Positions 52,374 to 61,577 of a stretch of 64,000 bases of DNA are shown here, piece after piece. The notes beneath the pieces are model-generated. The model had not been told where the DNA came from, searched no databases, and worked only from the letters and a program-made list of their open reading frames with translations. How positions within the stretch are numbered: position 1 is the stretch's first letter; the number at the start of each line of letters is the position of its first letter. The DNA is from Microseira wollei NIES-4236 (GTDB lineage Bacteria; Cyanobacteriota; Cyanobacteriia; Cyanobacteriales; Aerosakkonemataceae), in contig NZ_BLAY01000029.1 of assembly GCF_020521235.1 (NCBI RefSeq), positions 1 through 64,000 of the forward strand, written 5' to 3'. The translations under genes were made by a program, and so were the position numbers.

Positions 52374-53038
52374 TTACCTGAATTCTGGGATGACAAGTTT
52401 AGCTATAAAATGCAAGTTGCTGTCAAATATGAGAGAAAAAGGATAAGAGTAAAGGTTCAATTTAGTTACCTTAGCTTCACAAACAACTCCACCTATTTGA
52501 TACAGTTTGTTCCAACTTTTCTGAGACAAGTAATTGTAGGGTAGATAAACATCATAACCCCGATTCCCTACCCAATCCATGAAACGCAAGCGAACTCTAT
52601 CCCACCATGATTCGCAAAGATGATCCTTAATCAGTATAAACTGACGTGAAACTCTGACGCACTCTCGGATTAAACCCGCGGGATCGTCAGTATGATGTAA
52701 GACATCCACTAGCATCGTAAAGTCATAGCTTTTATCTTCAAATGGCAGTCTCTTTCCATCGAATTTTGTCACCTTTATAGCTGTATTTTCTCTCACTAAT
52801 ACCTCGACCCCAGACATGGGGATATCAGGACAGATATCTTGGATTTTTTTGCCAGTTCCCCACTGCCACACCCAACATCTAAACCCTCTAAAACTGTAGC
52901 TTGTGGTAACAACTGAATCAAGTTATTTCTCAATTGTATTATTCGCCTTCCTGAAACAGTAAATCCATGCAAAGGTTTAACTAGTTTTTTGGCTATTAAA
53001 CCCAAAAAACTCAAGTTTTTATGGGATTGGTTGTTCAT
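52374..53038 (-). CDS. SAM-dependent methyltransferase, frameshifted in an A7 run
   Basis: Two overlapping frames make one protein of about 221 residues. The first (start 53038: MNNQSHKNLSFLGLIAKKLV) reaches motif I, LEGLDVGCGSGELAKK. At the run of seven A (plus strand T7, 52844-52850) it must shift by one base to continue IQDICPDIPMSGVEVLV, then RLPFEDKSYDFTMLVDVLHH and RECVRVSRQFILIKDHL. With eight A the frame would be whole. As sequenced, translation stops shortly after the shift, so it is a pseudogene, a sequencing error, or a slippage case. The start overlaps the end of the GT2 gene by 20 bases, a sign of translational coupling. Confidence 0.85.
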
Positions 53039-54197
53039 AGGCTTCTACCTTCTTCATAGACATAGCTGAAATAAATAATGATGAAAACAAGGTGCCAAAA
53101 TCCATAATGATTAATGTGGCTGCAAAAGAAGCCCACTCTGGGTTAGGTAGCGGCATTAGATTTGATTTTATCCAGGTGATTATTAACGAGCTTAAAATTA
53201 AACTCCCTGCTAAAATCATGCCTATACCTAGTAATAGGCCAGTTTCTAAACTAAAGATTTTGTAAAATCTTCGCAAAGCCTTATTATTTATATCAAAACG
53301 ACGGCTCCAAGAGTAAGTTTTGGCATGGATACCCAAAGTTAAAATTTCAAATCCAACAACGCTAAATACCGTTCCAAATATTCCAGTCACAACGCTAAGA
53401 GCGCGGCCTTCGTACCGGACTAAATCCATCAATGTGACCAGATGAATTAAGATTCCGACGGTCAGTAGCAATGTTCCAGGCCAGACAAATACTTTGTTAG
53501 GACAATATATCAGCATCATTCGCAAACTACGCCACCCATCTCGAAGTGTGTTTAGCTTAGACTCTCCTTTACGGGGATGTAGCCGAATCGGAATCTCTGC
53601 TATTTTCAAACCTGCCAGTCCAGCATTAATTGCTAATTCTAAATTGAACTCCATGCCGGGACTCACTGGCTGGATCAAGTCATAAGCTTTACGGCTAAAT
53701 CCTCGAAATCCAGAATAAACATCCGTGTAGGACGTTCCAAATAAAATGTTAAGAAGCGCTGTCAGCGCTGGGTTACCGACAAAACGATGCAGCAAAGGCA
53801 TTGATTTATCTTCAAAACCTTCTACATATCTGCTCCCCGTGACAAAATCGTATCCCTCGTCGATCAGTTTCAAGAGAAACAGTGGAATCAGAGTGAAATC
53901 ATAGGTGTCGTCGGCATCACCCATAATTAGATAGGAGCCTCTAGCACTGGCAAATCCTTTTAAGTAAGCATTACCGTAGCCGCGTAATGGCTGATGGACG
54001 ACGCGCACACCCATACTAAGGGCGATTTCTACAGATCTGTCCGTAGAGCCATTGTCACATACAATAATTTCACCATTGATATCGTGTCTGGCAAAAGTTC
54101 TTTGAATCTTATCTATGCAAATTCCTATTGCCTCTTCTTCGTTAAGACAAGGCATCACTACAGATACTAAAGGTTTCAAGTCTTCTGCTTCCGCCAT
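53019..54197 (-). CDS. GT2 family glycosyltransferase, DPM1-like with C-terminal membrane helices
   Basis: A 392-residue enzyme. The GT-A domain shows LVSVVMPCLNEEEAIGICID, IIVCDNGSTDRS, the metal-binding acids in YLIMGDADDTYDF, and YSGFRGFSRKAYD. Four helices at about 245-390 (VFVWPGTLLLTVGILIHLVT and others) anchor it. This pattern transfers a sugar from a nucleotide donor to polyprenyl phosphate, giving the lipid-linked donors used by GT-C enzymes such as those next door. The ATG at 54197 has GAGGA at good spacing; an in-frame ATG at 54266 would add 23 residues. It is the first gene of its group and is paralogous to 61578-62744. Confidence 0.92.
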   Translation of the reverse strand: MAEAEDLKPLVSVVMPCLNEEEAIGICIDKIQRTFARHDINGEIIVCDNGSTDRSVEIALSMGVRVVHQPLRGYGNAYLKGFASARGSYLIMGDADDTYDFTLIPLFLLKLIDEGYDFVTGSRYVEGFEDKSMPLLHRFVGNPALTALLNILFGTSYTDVYSGFRGFSRKAYDLIQPVSPGMEFNLELAINAGLAGLKIAEIPIRLHPRKGESKLNTLRDGWRSLRMMLIYCPNKVFVWPGTLLLTVGILIHLVTLMDLVRYEGRALSVVTGIFGTVFSVVGFEILTLGIHAKTYSWSRRFDINNKALRRFYKIFSLETGLLLGIGMILAGSLILSSLIITWIKSNLMPLPNPEWASFAATLIIMDFGTLFSSLFISAMSMKKVEAYEQPIP

Positions 54198-54283
54198 ATG
54201 GCAATCCTCACTATCAATAAATCGTGATAGCCGCTGGTTGAATAGCGCTCGACTTGGCATAGCCAAGCTTTCAGGTAAAACAG

Positions 54284-54483
54284 TATTAACTCAAGTTGCT
54301 AGTGAATAGTTGTGACAGCGGTAATTGGTAATTGGTAATTGGTAATTGGTAATTGGATTAACAGGCTTTTGCTGTCAGCAGTCATAAACCCGGTTTCTGA
54401 GTAGATTTCTCGCTGTATTACCCACGATTTTTCAGATCGCCAAAGTTTCTTTGGCTCGATGTAACTAGCAACTTACGTTATTA
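54284..54483. mobile_element. MITE-like element with TIR and a GGTAATT heptad core, third copy
   Basis: ATTAACTCAAGTTGCTAGTG at the left and GTAACTAGCAACTTACGTTA at the right are inverted repeats. The core has five GGTAATT heptamers (about 54319-54355) and the segment CCACGATTTTTCAGATCGCC found in other elements here. Confidence 0.75.
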
Positions 54484-55314
54484 GAGCATTCGCTCCCATC
54501 AACCCAGTTATTCTGCTTAAAGTCATTTACCCGAAACCCTGTCGCTCCGGGTCTTAACAGCACTAAATTCTTTGTGCTGTCAAATTGACGTCAACTTTAC
54601 TACAAATTTATACTTCCAAGGTTTTGTTAACCTTTTAGGTAAGTAGACAAATCCTGATGTGTATTTGCTAGCTATATTTGCACAAGTTTTCCGAGTATGC
54701 AACCCGTTTTTCAGTATTTTTACTAAAAAAATATATTTAGATATATTAAGTTGGGATGAATGCGGATAAAAGAACCGCTGAATTACTGATGTCAAGCGAA
54801 CTCTACAGATTTGAACAGATAAAAGATGATTGAAGCTAGATTAAACTTTATGTAAAGTTTTAAAAGTTTGTCAAGTAAAATACAATCAATTTTAACGTAA
54901 TATGCTGTAGATAACTGTGAGTGTGCGAGGGGTGGCGGTTGGCGAGCTTACGCCTGCAACAACCCCTTATGGACAGCGAGGATGGCGTCCGCCTTGGGCG
55001 CAGATATACGCCAATTGCCGTTGATCTAAATTTCTAGCAGCGGTAAAATCGACGCCTTTAACGCGAGCAGAAATGGAAATATCAGGCTGAGTTTGAATAA
55101 ATTGATTTGGTGCCACGGCGCGGGTGACTGCAAAAATAGCGCCCTGAAAATCTGCCTTTGCTACGTTGGCTCCCTGCAAATCTGCCATGCTCAAATCGGC
55201 ATAGCGCAAGGTAGCACCTTGCAATGGAGCCTGGTTAAAATTAGTACCCGCAAGTCGGGTATCGCTGAGATTGGCATTTTCCAGTTGAGTGCGACTCAAA
55301 TTAGCTCCAGATAT
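54481..55314. repeat. long direct repeat, left copy
   Basis: Nearly identical to 62909-63711 from TTAGAGCATTCGCTCC through the shared leader (CCCGAAACCCTGTCGCTCC, GTTTTGTTAACCTTTTAGGT, TTTAACGTAATATGCTGTAG) into the 3' part of a pentapeptide-repeat gene. Identity stops at AATTAGCTCCAGATA; beyond it the left copy runs into a GT-C gene. The two copies are in the same orientation, about 8.4 kb apart. Confidence 0.95.
54967..55314 (-). pseudogene. 3' fragment of a pentapeptide-repeat gene
   Basis: It matches the last 115 or so residues of the protein at 63367-63999 (LENANLSDTRLAGTNFNQAP, ARNLDQRQLAYICAQGGRHP) with a few changes. It has lost its 5' end at the duplication junction at 55315. An internal ATG at 55299 could start a 110-residue product, but there is no ribosome binding site. 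Confidence 0.85.
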
Positions 55315-55353
55315 TGAGATAATTTATTTGATAGACTCTCACAATTTGTTGTA

Positions 55354-56913
55354 CTACTTAGCAAAACAAAACCGTATAGTTGTAGCGATCGCTAGAGTCA
55401 ATACCAATCCCCAGACCACAAATAAAATACGTGAAAGTTTGGCTAATTCAGGGTTATCAGTTGTTTCATGGCTAAAAATAAATGGCAGGAAATATATTTG
55501 ATTGTAATCTTCTAGGAGAATCCTCTTATCCAGACGCCATCTACTGATACACTCTTCGGAGAAAGAAGCATCAATCAAACAAACAATATTGGTCACCCGC
55601 TGACCTAAGCGGAATTGCTGAAGAGAATTAACTTGCCTTACATTAGCTTGAACAATCTCCAGGTGAAATGGCATTGTAACCGAGGCAATCTGAACCATAA
55701 TCGCTACTACGAGAATCCCCCGCATCAACCAGACAGTTACCCCTCTGGTAAATAGAAGGTGTTTTAGGAACAGGGCGACAAGAGGAATAAGCAACAAGTG
55801 AACAGATGTGACGTGATACCTAGCCCCCCAAGCCCAATCTCCGTGCCAAAAATCGAGCCTACTGGTCAGAACAATTTGTAAGCCCAAGTTGAAAATACCG
55901 CTGATTAAATACCACTGTAAGTAAGGCGAAAGTCTCTGCCACAAAACAATTGCTAACCCTAAGCAAGGTAATAGCAATGGGTCGTAAATGAAAAGACTTT
56001 TGGCTGCTGAAACTAGCACGCCAAAAATTCCTACAGATGGTGGATTCGTAAAGGGATGATTCCCAGGCAATTCAGGTAAACCTGCCCACATTGGATCGGT
56101 AGTCAATTGCCGTACAGATAAGGTCTGTCCAGTTGTCCAAAAACTACCGTAGCGGAGGTAATCAAAAACTCTTCCTAGCAGAGCCAAAGGCACAAAGCCG
56201 ACTATCCAAAACCCCACAACCTGCAAAACTTTAAGCTTATTGCGACTTTGATAAACAATACAACCTACTAGAAAAAATACTACGGTCAAAATATGAATAA
56301 CACTGCTCATCCGAATCAAAAGAGCTGCACCTAACCCTAATCCACTGAGCGCAGCGAACCAAGGACGCCCAAACTTCACGCAAGCTAAGGCCGCCGCATA
56401 ACCAATGGTGACAAACAGTAATACTTGATTATTCTGCTGAGGCACTTGGGCGTAGTGGAAAACCGTAGTACCAAGTAACCAAGCAATACTCGTTAACCCA
56501 GCAATTCGTTCGTTAAAATCAAACAGCCTCAAAAGCCAAAAACAACACACTACAGCCGCAACATTTAACGGTAAAAAAGTTAGGAAATTAACCAACCAAG
56601 GACGCAAATAATGTTTTGACTCTAGCTCAGGAAAAAATTTGTTAAGCTTAGTTCCCAACCAATCCGCAGGCAGCATTAGTAAAGACTGTCCCACATCGTA
56701 GCCTATATAACGCTTACCACCAACGCCCATGATTCCAGCTTTGAGATCTCCCCGTTCCTTGGGTTGATAATTTGGAGCAACTTCTTGACCACCCGTCCAC
56801 CAGGCATGAGCCATCCGCAACCTAAGTTCCGTATCTATACCACCGAGCGTTCCTGAGTTGATTACGGTAATCCACAACAAAGCAATCAGAGCTACCTTTA
56901 TAAGAGTTTTCAT
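55354..56913 (-). CDS. GT-C-like polytopic membrane protein, MAHAWWTG family copy 3
   Basis: A 519-residue member of the family described at 46554. It has TM1 (VALIALLWITVINSGTLGG), the loop acids in DTELRLRMAHAWWTGGQEV, VGQSLLMLPADWLGTKL, FDFNERIAGLTSIAWLLGTT, SAAKSLFIYDPLLLPCLGLA and SRLDFWHGDWAWGARYHV. The C-terminal loop is specific to this copy (FSHETTDNPELAKLSRILFV). It is the last gene of the second glycan group (62744 to 55354), and its stop lies 40 bases from the truncated pentapeptide gene, at the edge of the duplicated segment. The closest context parallel is copy 2, which ends the first group. Confidence 0.7.
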   Translation of the reverse strand: MKTLIKVALIALLWITVINSGTLGGIDTELRLRMAHAWWTGGQEVAPNYQPKERGDLKAGIMGVGGKRYIGYDVGQSLLMLPADWLGTKLNKFFPELESKHYLRPWLVNFLTFLPLNVAAVVCCFWLLRLFDFNERIAGLTSIAWLLGTTVFHYAQVPQQNNQVLLFVTIGYAAALACVKFGRPWFAALSGLGLGAALLIRMSSVIHILTVVFFLVGCIVYQSRNKLKVLQVVGFWIVGFVPLALLGRVFDYLRYGSFWTTGQTLSVRQLTTDPMWAGLPELPGNHPFTNPPSVGIFGVLVSAAKSLFIYDPLLLPCLGLAIVLWQRLSPYLQWYLISGIFNLGLQIVLTSRLDFWHGDWAWGARYHVTSVHLLLIPLVALFLKHLLFTRGVTVWLMRGILVVAIMVQIASVTMPFHLEIVQANVRQVNSLQQFRLGQRVTNIVCLIDASFSEECISRWRLDKRILLEDYNQIYFLPFIFSHETTDNPELAKLSRILFVVWGLVLTLAIATTIRFCFAK

Positions 56914-56987
56914 CTGTGAATTCTCACTGCTAGTGTGTTGATTGACAGTCCGAGAAATGGTGAGGTTCTTTCATCCGATTAAGCAGT

Positions 56988-58166
56988 CTATCTACTGCTA
57001 TTAGTCAATTCCTGAAAGATTTGGAAGTATTTCTCGGCGCAGCTTTGCCAGCACCAGTGCTGTCGTGCGAATTCAGCAACCTGCGGTCTGATTGCAGCAA
57101 GTGCAGAAGGGTTTTGCAAAAGTTCCTCAATTTTCGACGTCCACCGCTCAACTGTATCTGCTGCCTCTACCTCTTCTGAAAACATCAGGTGCTTAGCAGC
57201 GCTATACTGATTAGCACTTTCGGAACTCACCATAGCTGGCGTACCGCAAGCCATTGCTTCTTGGATAACCAGTGGAAATGCCTCGCCCTTGCTTGGTAAG
57301 ACTAACAGATCTGCTGCTTGGTAGAGTGGAGTGAGAGTTGAGCCACGGCGATCGCGAAAAACAGTAACATTAGGTAACTCCCATGACTCTGGATCGATAG
57401 CTCCCCATCCAACAAATACCCAATGTACAGAGTCAAAACGCACAGCCAGCTGCCGCAGAATGTGTAATCCTTTTTTTTCAACGAATCGCCCTACGAATAG
57501 AAATGCAGGCTTTTCCACAGGCCATCCTAGATCTTGGCGAATAGTCTTCCTTTGTTGCTCCTCTACCGGAAAAAACACACTGGTATCCACACCGTTAGCA
57601 ATCATCACGGGTGGTCGCCGGAAGCGAGTTTTTTCAGAAACCCAATACTGTTGAATAACCGTGCTACAAAACACTGCCTGATTGACTCCCTGGAAAACCC
57701 ATTTCCCCAGTGTTCGGTTAAGAAGAGACAGAAACAGTCTTAACAGAGGGCTATTGTATAAAATAAAACCAATATGCTGAGTAATTAATACAGGTTTACC
57801 ACTTATTCGGGCAAACAGGAAAGCAGTAAGATTACCCATGTAAATGTAATCATGAATATGGATAACATCAGACCATTGAATTGCTTTCCAAAGTTGACCC
57901 AAGAATGACAAGCTCCAAAGTGGGTAAGCAATTTGAATTTTTTTTTCAATAAAGTTTGAGCTTTTAATTGGTAAACATTGAAGTTTAGTAACACCCACGG
58001 GATGCAGATCTATATCACTTGCCATCCATTTAATTTCTATTTGCCCTTCTCTCGTTAAATATTCAGCCAGTTTTCCAGCTACGATTTCGACGCCCCCGCG
58101 ATGTTCAGGATAGTAATGCGTCATCACTAAGATTTTTAGTGTTTTTAGCCTTGAATTATTAGACAT
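56988..58166 (-). CDS. GT4 family glycosyltransferase (GT-B fold)
   Basis: A 392-residue cytoplasmic enzyme. The N-terminal acceptor domain shows LVMTHYYPEHRGGVEIVAGK and VIHIHDYIYMGNLTAFLFA. The C-terminal donor domain shows PVMIANGVDTSVFFP, FLFVGRFVEKKGLHILRQL and the GT4 EX7E motif in LPSKGEAFPLVIQEAMACGTPA (positions of Glu around EAFPLVIQE). It retains the sugar anomeric configuration of a nucleotide donor and probably extends a lipid-linked glycan. It lies between GtrA and the GT-C gene on the same strand, with 50-75 base gaps. Substrate unknown. Confidence 0.92.
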   Translation of the reverse strand: MSNNSRLKTLKILVMTHYYPEHRGGVEIVAGKLAEYLTREGQIEIKWMASDIDLHPVGVTKLQCLPIKSSNFIEKKIQIAYPLWSLSFLGQLWKAIQWSDVIHIHDYIYMGNLTAFLFARISGKPVLITQHIGFILYNSPLLRLFLSLLNRTLGKWVFQGVNQAVFCSTVIQQYWVSEKTRFRRPPVMIANGVDTSVFFPVEEQQRKTIRQDLGWPVEKPAFLFVGRFVEKKGLHILRQLAVRFDSVHWVFVGWGAIDPESWELPNVTVFRDRRGSTLTPLYQAADLLVLPSKGEAFPLVIQEAMACGTPAMVSSESANQYSAAKHLMFSEEVEAADTVERWTSKIEELLQNPSALAAIRPQVAEFARQHWCWQSCAEKYFQIFQELTNSSR

Positions 58167-58219
58167 CCCTTTGCTTCTCGATTGTTTTCATTTATACAGG
58201 CTTCTATCTGTCATTATTC

Positions 58220-58627
58220 TTACTTAAAACTCCATTTTTTATGCATAAAAAAGTTATATATAGTAAAGCCTATTATCAGCATAATATTAGCGTATATATA
58301 CCAAATTTTCAAGACATCCACAAGTAAATACATCAAAATAAAATTCATACAAAAACTTGATAGCATGACGCTATAGTATTTCCATAACTCATGCCAAAAT
58401 TCCTTTTTTTTTGTTTTGAAAGTGATATACTTATTCAGGCAAAAACCTATAAAATTTACCAAGATAAATACTATAACAAAAGAAAACAAATAATGGCAAT
58501 TTAAGACAGTGGTTAACAAGTAGATCGATGCCAAGCTAAGAATAGCGCAGAAACCACCAACTCCGAGAAAATTCACAAAAATTTTTCTATTTCTTCCACT
58601 CTTTCTAGTCATTTTTATTAAGCTCAT
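58220..58627 (-). CDS. GtrA family membrane protein
   Basis: A 135-residue protein with four membrane helices: FLGVGGFCAILSLASIYLLT, SFVIVFILVNFIGFCLNKYI, YYSVMLSSFCMNFILMYLLV and a last helix before FFMHKKWSFK. It keeps the GtrA hallmarks of FxxVGG at the start, NKYITF, and the NFFxxKKWSF ending. GtrA proteins are thought to flip or carry polyprenyl-linked sugars used in glycan modification, often alongside DPM1-like GT2 enzymes, as here. The start overlaps the end of the FkbM gene by 4 bases (ATGA-type), so the two are translationally coupled. Confidence 0.92.
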   Translation of the reverse strand: MSLIKMTRKSGRNRKIFVNFLGVGGFCAILSLASIYLLTTVLNCHYLFSFVIVFILVNFIGFCLNKYITFKTKKKEFWHELWKYYSVMLSSFCMNFILMYLLVDVLKIWYIYANIMLIIGFTIYNFFMHKKWSFK

Positions 58628-59511
58628 AACTCCTGCTTAAAACAGAGCAGATTGTACATCGCAGTCGGTTGGATCAACTCCTTTGGCAGAGACTCTGAGG
58701 TTAAAGAAAAAGGACGAAAATCTCGTTCGAAGATCTGCGCCTTTTGGAAGCCTAGTTTTCTCAAAGTTGCAATGATAGAAAAAGGACTAACTCTGCTGCG
58801 AGCCATCGTACTCATATTGAATTCTATTATGAGTTGTAAGGAGGGATTTCTCTGGCTTAGCTCTTGCATACCTTCCAACGCTGCTTGCTCACCTCCTTCG
58901 ATGTCCATTTTAATTAAATCTATAGAAGGCCAGTTTTGTTGGGCAAAGAACTCATCTAAGCTAATCATTGGAACTTGCTGACCTGTCTTAGGTACTCCCT
59001 CAGTTACTATGTAAGCTCTTTCCGGTTCTGGGCGATAAAAGAACGCTGTGCCTTGACGATTAGAGACAGCTTGGGGAACAGCAACCACATTGTCACACTG
59101 GTTCTCTGCTAGATTCCGTTGGAGGAAAGCAAAAGCATCTGAATCAGCTTCAAAGGCGTACACTCGTCCGCCCTTGCCAACAAGCCTGCTTGCAACAACC
59201 GTGTAGTAACCTATATTGGCTCCCACATCAATCACTGTCATATCTGTTTTGACTAACTGCATGAACAGTTGCATCACTGGTTTTTCATACAAACCAAGAA
59301 GTATAGTTCTTGAACTGGGATAACCTGCTGGTAGCACTAAACTCAGCGAAAAAGGCAGGGTAGCTCTAAGCTCTTTGTTTGGAGGAGGTGCGAGAAAGTT
59401 ACCAATTTTGTACATAAGATTTACAATGGGAGCCAGCATCCCCACGCGGCGCAACAGTGCTGCCACTTGGATACCTACTTTCCAAATAAAGTTCTGTAAT
59501 CCCTCAATCAT
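58624..59511 (-). CDS. FkbM family methyltransferase
   Basis: A 295-residue SAM-dependent methyltransferase. Motif I is VIDVGANIGYYTVVASRLVG, followed by GGRVYAFEADSDAF, the FkbM-typical SLDEFFAQQ, and IDLIKMDIEGGEQAALEGM. FkbM enzymes O-methylate sugars or polyketides; in this locus a glycan hydroxyl is the likely target. The N-terminal 70 residues are extra, with a basic-hydrophobic start. The gene is followed by gtrA with a 4-base overlap and preceded by another methyltransferase gene 100 bases upstream. Confidence 0.92.
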   Translation of the reverse strand: MIEGLQNFIWKVGIQVAALLRRVGMLAPIVNLMYKIGNFLAPPPNKELRATLPFSLSLVLPAGYPSSRTILLGLYEKPVMQLFMQLVKTDMTVIDVGANIGYYTVVASRLVGKGGRVYAFEADSDAFAFLQRNLAENQCDNVVAVPQAVSNRQGTAFFYRPEPERAYIVTEGVPKTGQQVPMISLDEFFAQQNWPSIDLIKMDIEGGEQAALEGMQELSQRNPSLQLIIEFNMSTMARSRVSPFSIIATLRKLGFQKAQIFERDFRPFSLTSESLPKELIQPTAMYNLLCFKQEL

Positions 59512-59610
59512 AAATCAATTTCTCCAGAAAATAAATGAGTTTTTTATTCAGTAGCTTGAACAACAGTTGCTAATATTTTATCCTCCTATACCCCATGCCA
59601 CAAATAGATT

Positions 59611-60396
59611 TCAATGGACTTCTTCATCAATAGGATCGCTCGGCTTATGAGCTACCACAGCGAAAGAGGCGATTAATTGAACAATTGGAACCAATAACAG
59701 TAATGAATCCAAAGCAGCCGCCAAAGGAACGATCGCTCTTGGAAAATTGGGAAAAAGCCAAGCGAGAGGACCTAGAAAATAGTCGGTATAGTGTATGGTC
59801 ACACTACTAAATCCAGCTCGTTGAAAACTATTACGTATTTTTTTTATGTCAAGCTCACGTTCGTCAGGGCTATGATATTTTTTATACTTTTCATCAAAAA
59901 TCTTTTTGAACAAGCCGACGAACCGACGAGAACTTGGATCTAGGGATATGAAAGTCCCTCCGGGTTTGAGGCACGAAAGGCTATTTTGCAAGAGTTCAGC
60001 GATCTGAATGTCATCAATGTGATGCAGCACCGCTGGATCCCAAATCACATCAAATGAATTGGGTGTAAAACTCATTTTTTGGATGTCGCCTACTTGGAAA
60101 TCAAGGTTATTAACCTGTGCCAATTTAGCCTTTTCTTTAGCTTGTTTAACCGCAATTTCAGAAATTTCAACACCCAGTATTTTCCCAACTAAGGGAGCCA
60201 TCTGGATATCTAAATTACCGTCGCCTGAACCTAAGCTGAGAACATACTCCTTGGGTGAGGAAATAATCTGTTTCCCTAGGAAACCAACTACTCTTCGACG
60301 CGCCTCTGCAAAGAGCGCTGACTCAAATATTTGACTTGCTTCAGTCTCATAAAAGTTGTCGTGATATTCTTCTTCTCTCATCATTTCCTTCCTCAA
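59611..60396 (-). CDS. class I SAM-dependent methyltransferase with C-terminal membrane segment
   Basis: A 261-residue methyltransferase. Motif I is YVLSLGSGDGNLDIQMAPLV, then ILGVEISEIAVKQAKEKA, FQVGDIQKMSFTPNSFDVIW and AVLHHIDDIQIAELL, ending the core with LKPGGTFISLDP (Methyltransf_11/25 type). Residues about 215-255 are hydrophobic (IVPLAAALDSLLLLVPIVQL), suggesting membrane association. The true start may be the second or third Met (MMREEEYHDNFYETEA). It lies 22 bases after the oxidoreductase gene, the same transcription unit. Probably modifies a lipid-linked glycan precursor. Confidence 0.88.
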   Translation of the reverse strand: MRKEMMREEEYHDNFYETEASQIFESALFAEARRRVVGFLGKQIISSPKEYVLSLGSGDGNLDIQMAPLVGKILGVEISEIAVKQAKEKAKLAQVNNLDFQVGDIQKMSFTPNSFDVIWDPAVLHHIDDIQIAELLQNSLSCLKPGGTFISLDPSSRRFVGLFKKIFDEKYKKYHSPDERELDIKKIRNSFQRAGFSSVTIHYTDYFLGPLAWLFPNFPRAIVPLAAALDSLLLLVPIVQLIASFAVVAHKPSDPIDEEVH

Positions 60397-60418
60397 CTGT
60401 TAAACATAAGGTTTAAGC

Positions 60419-61495
60419 TCAGTAAAGTACAGTTTGATTTTGAATTACTTCATGTTGCATTCTTAGAAATTGCAGAGCATCATCTGGGCTAATATCTTTT
60501 GGATTTTTGCCCTGGGCTACCGCTTCCGAAAAGCGCTCAAATATCACGTCATTCCCATATCTCAACTTGCCAGTTAAGTGTTTAACTCCACTGGTAAAGT
60601 GCTGTGCCCAATGTTGCCAAGTTGCCAAAGCAGAAGTACGGATGACAGTCTTTGTCGTATGCAAACCATCGTTAGGCAAGCGAATATAGATATCTCGGAA
60701 AATATCAATGTCGGCTAGGTAATGCTCCCCATAAACCGTCAGATGCCACTCACTCACAGGAGCTGCAAAATTCATATTGATTGTAACTGGAATCGTACCA
60801 TTTTCTTGGCTATCACAGCGGTACTGAATGAAGATGGCTGCTGGAGTTACTAGCCCCAGAGTGCTGGGGTAAACATCGCACTTGAGAAACTGTAAAAGTC
60901 CAGGTGCAAGTCGCGATACTAAGTAAAAGAAATGAGGGCTTTCATCGTAAAATAAACCCAGTGGTAGTTCTTCATACCACACTGGAAGCCGTCTATGGGG
61001 ATTGCTAAGCTGCTGTACCACAATTGATTTAATCTTGCCAAAACAACCGCTTTGTAAATCCTGTAATAAGCGCTGGGTAGACGAAGCAAATTGAAAATTA
61101 TGAACAATTCCCAAAGTTAAGCCCTGTTTCCGTGCTAACGCAACCAGATCCTCACCCTCAGCTACAGTCATGGTAAACGGTTTCTCTGTCAGCACGTGCT
61201 TGCCTAGCATCAAAGCAGATTTAATCAAAGCATAATGTGATTGAGGGCAAGCTCCTACTGTCACTGTATTGACTTGATCCAGCCAGGGCACATTTTCCAG
61301 TGTATCTCCTTCATAAAAGTATCGATATCCCCGTTCTTTGGCTATAGTTTTTGCTCTGTCAGGACGCCGATCTATTACTCCTATAATTTCATAGCTGGGA
61401 TTTTCATCCATACTTACTAGATGGCGATTGGTTGTCACCCATCCCAGCCCTACTGCGGCGACTTTTAACTGTTTTTTTTGGCTTTCTACCTTCAT
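60419..61495 (-). CDS. Gfo/Idh/MocA family NAD(P)-dependent oxidoreductase
   Basis: A 358-residue enzyme. The N-terminal Rossmann domain shows KVAAVGLGWVTTNRHLVSM, YEIIGVIDRRPDRA, the family-typical EKPFTMTVAEGEDLVALARK with the conserved Lys of EKP, and LGIVHNFQFASSTQRLLQDL. The C-terminal domain is the beta-sheet substrate and dimer domain. In polysaccharide loci these enzymes oxidise or reduce nucleotide sugars (for example at C3 or C6). The substrate is not readable. It follows the GT2 gene in the same direction across about 80 bases. Confidence 0.9.
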   Translation of the reverse strand: MKVESQKKQLKVAAVGLGWVTTNRHLVSMDENPSYEIIGVIDRRPDRAKTIAKERGYRYFYEGDTLENVPWLDQVNTVTVGACPQSHYALIKSALMLGKHVLTEKPFTMTVAEGEDLVALARKQGLTLGIVHNFQFASSTQRLLQDLQSGCFGKIKSIVVQQLSNPHRRLPVWYEELPLGLFYDESPHFFYLVSRLAPGLLQFLKCDVYPSTLGLVTPAAIFIQYRCDSQENGTIPVTINMNFAAPVSEWHLTVYGEHYLADIDIFRDIYIRLPNDGLHTTKTVIRTSALATWQHWAQHFTSGVKHLTGKLRYGNDVIFERFSEAVAQGKNPKDISPDDALQFLRMQHEVIQNQTVLY

Positions 61496-61577
61496 ATTAT
61501 TGCAAGTTTATACGGAGCTTGATTGGTTCATGAGTAGCTTAATAACTCAATCATTAGGCAATTTTTCTGGCATAATC

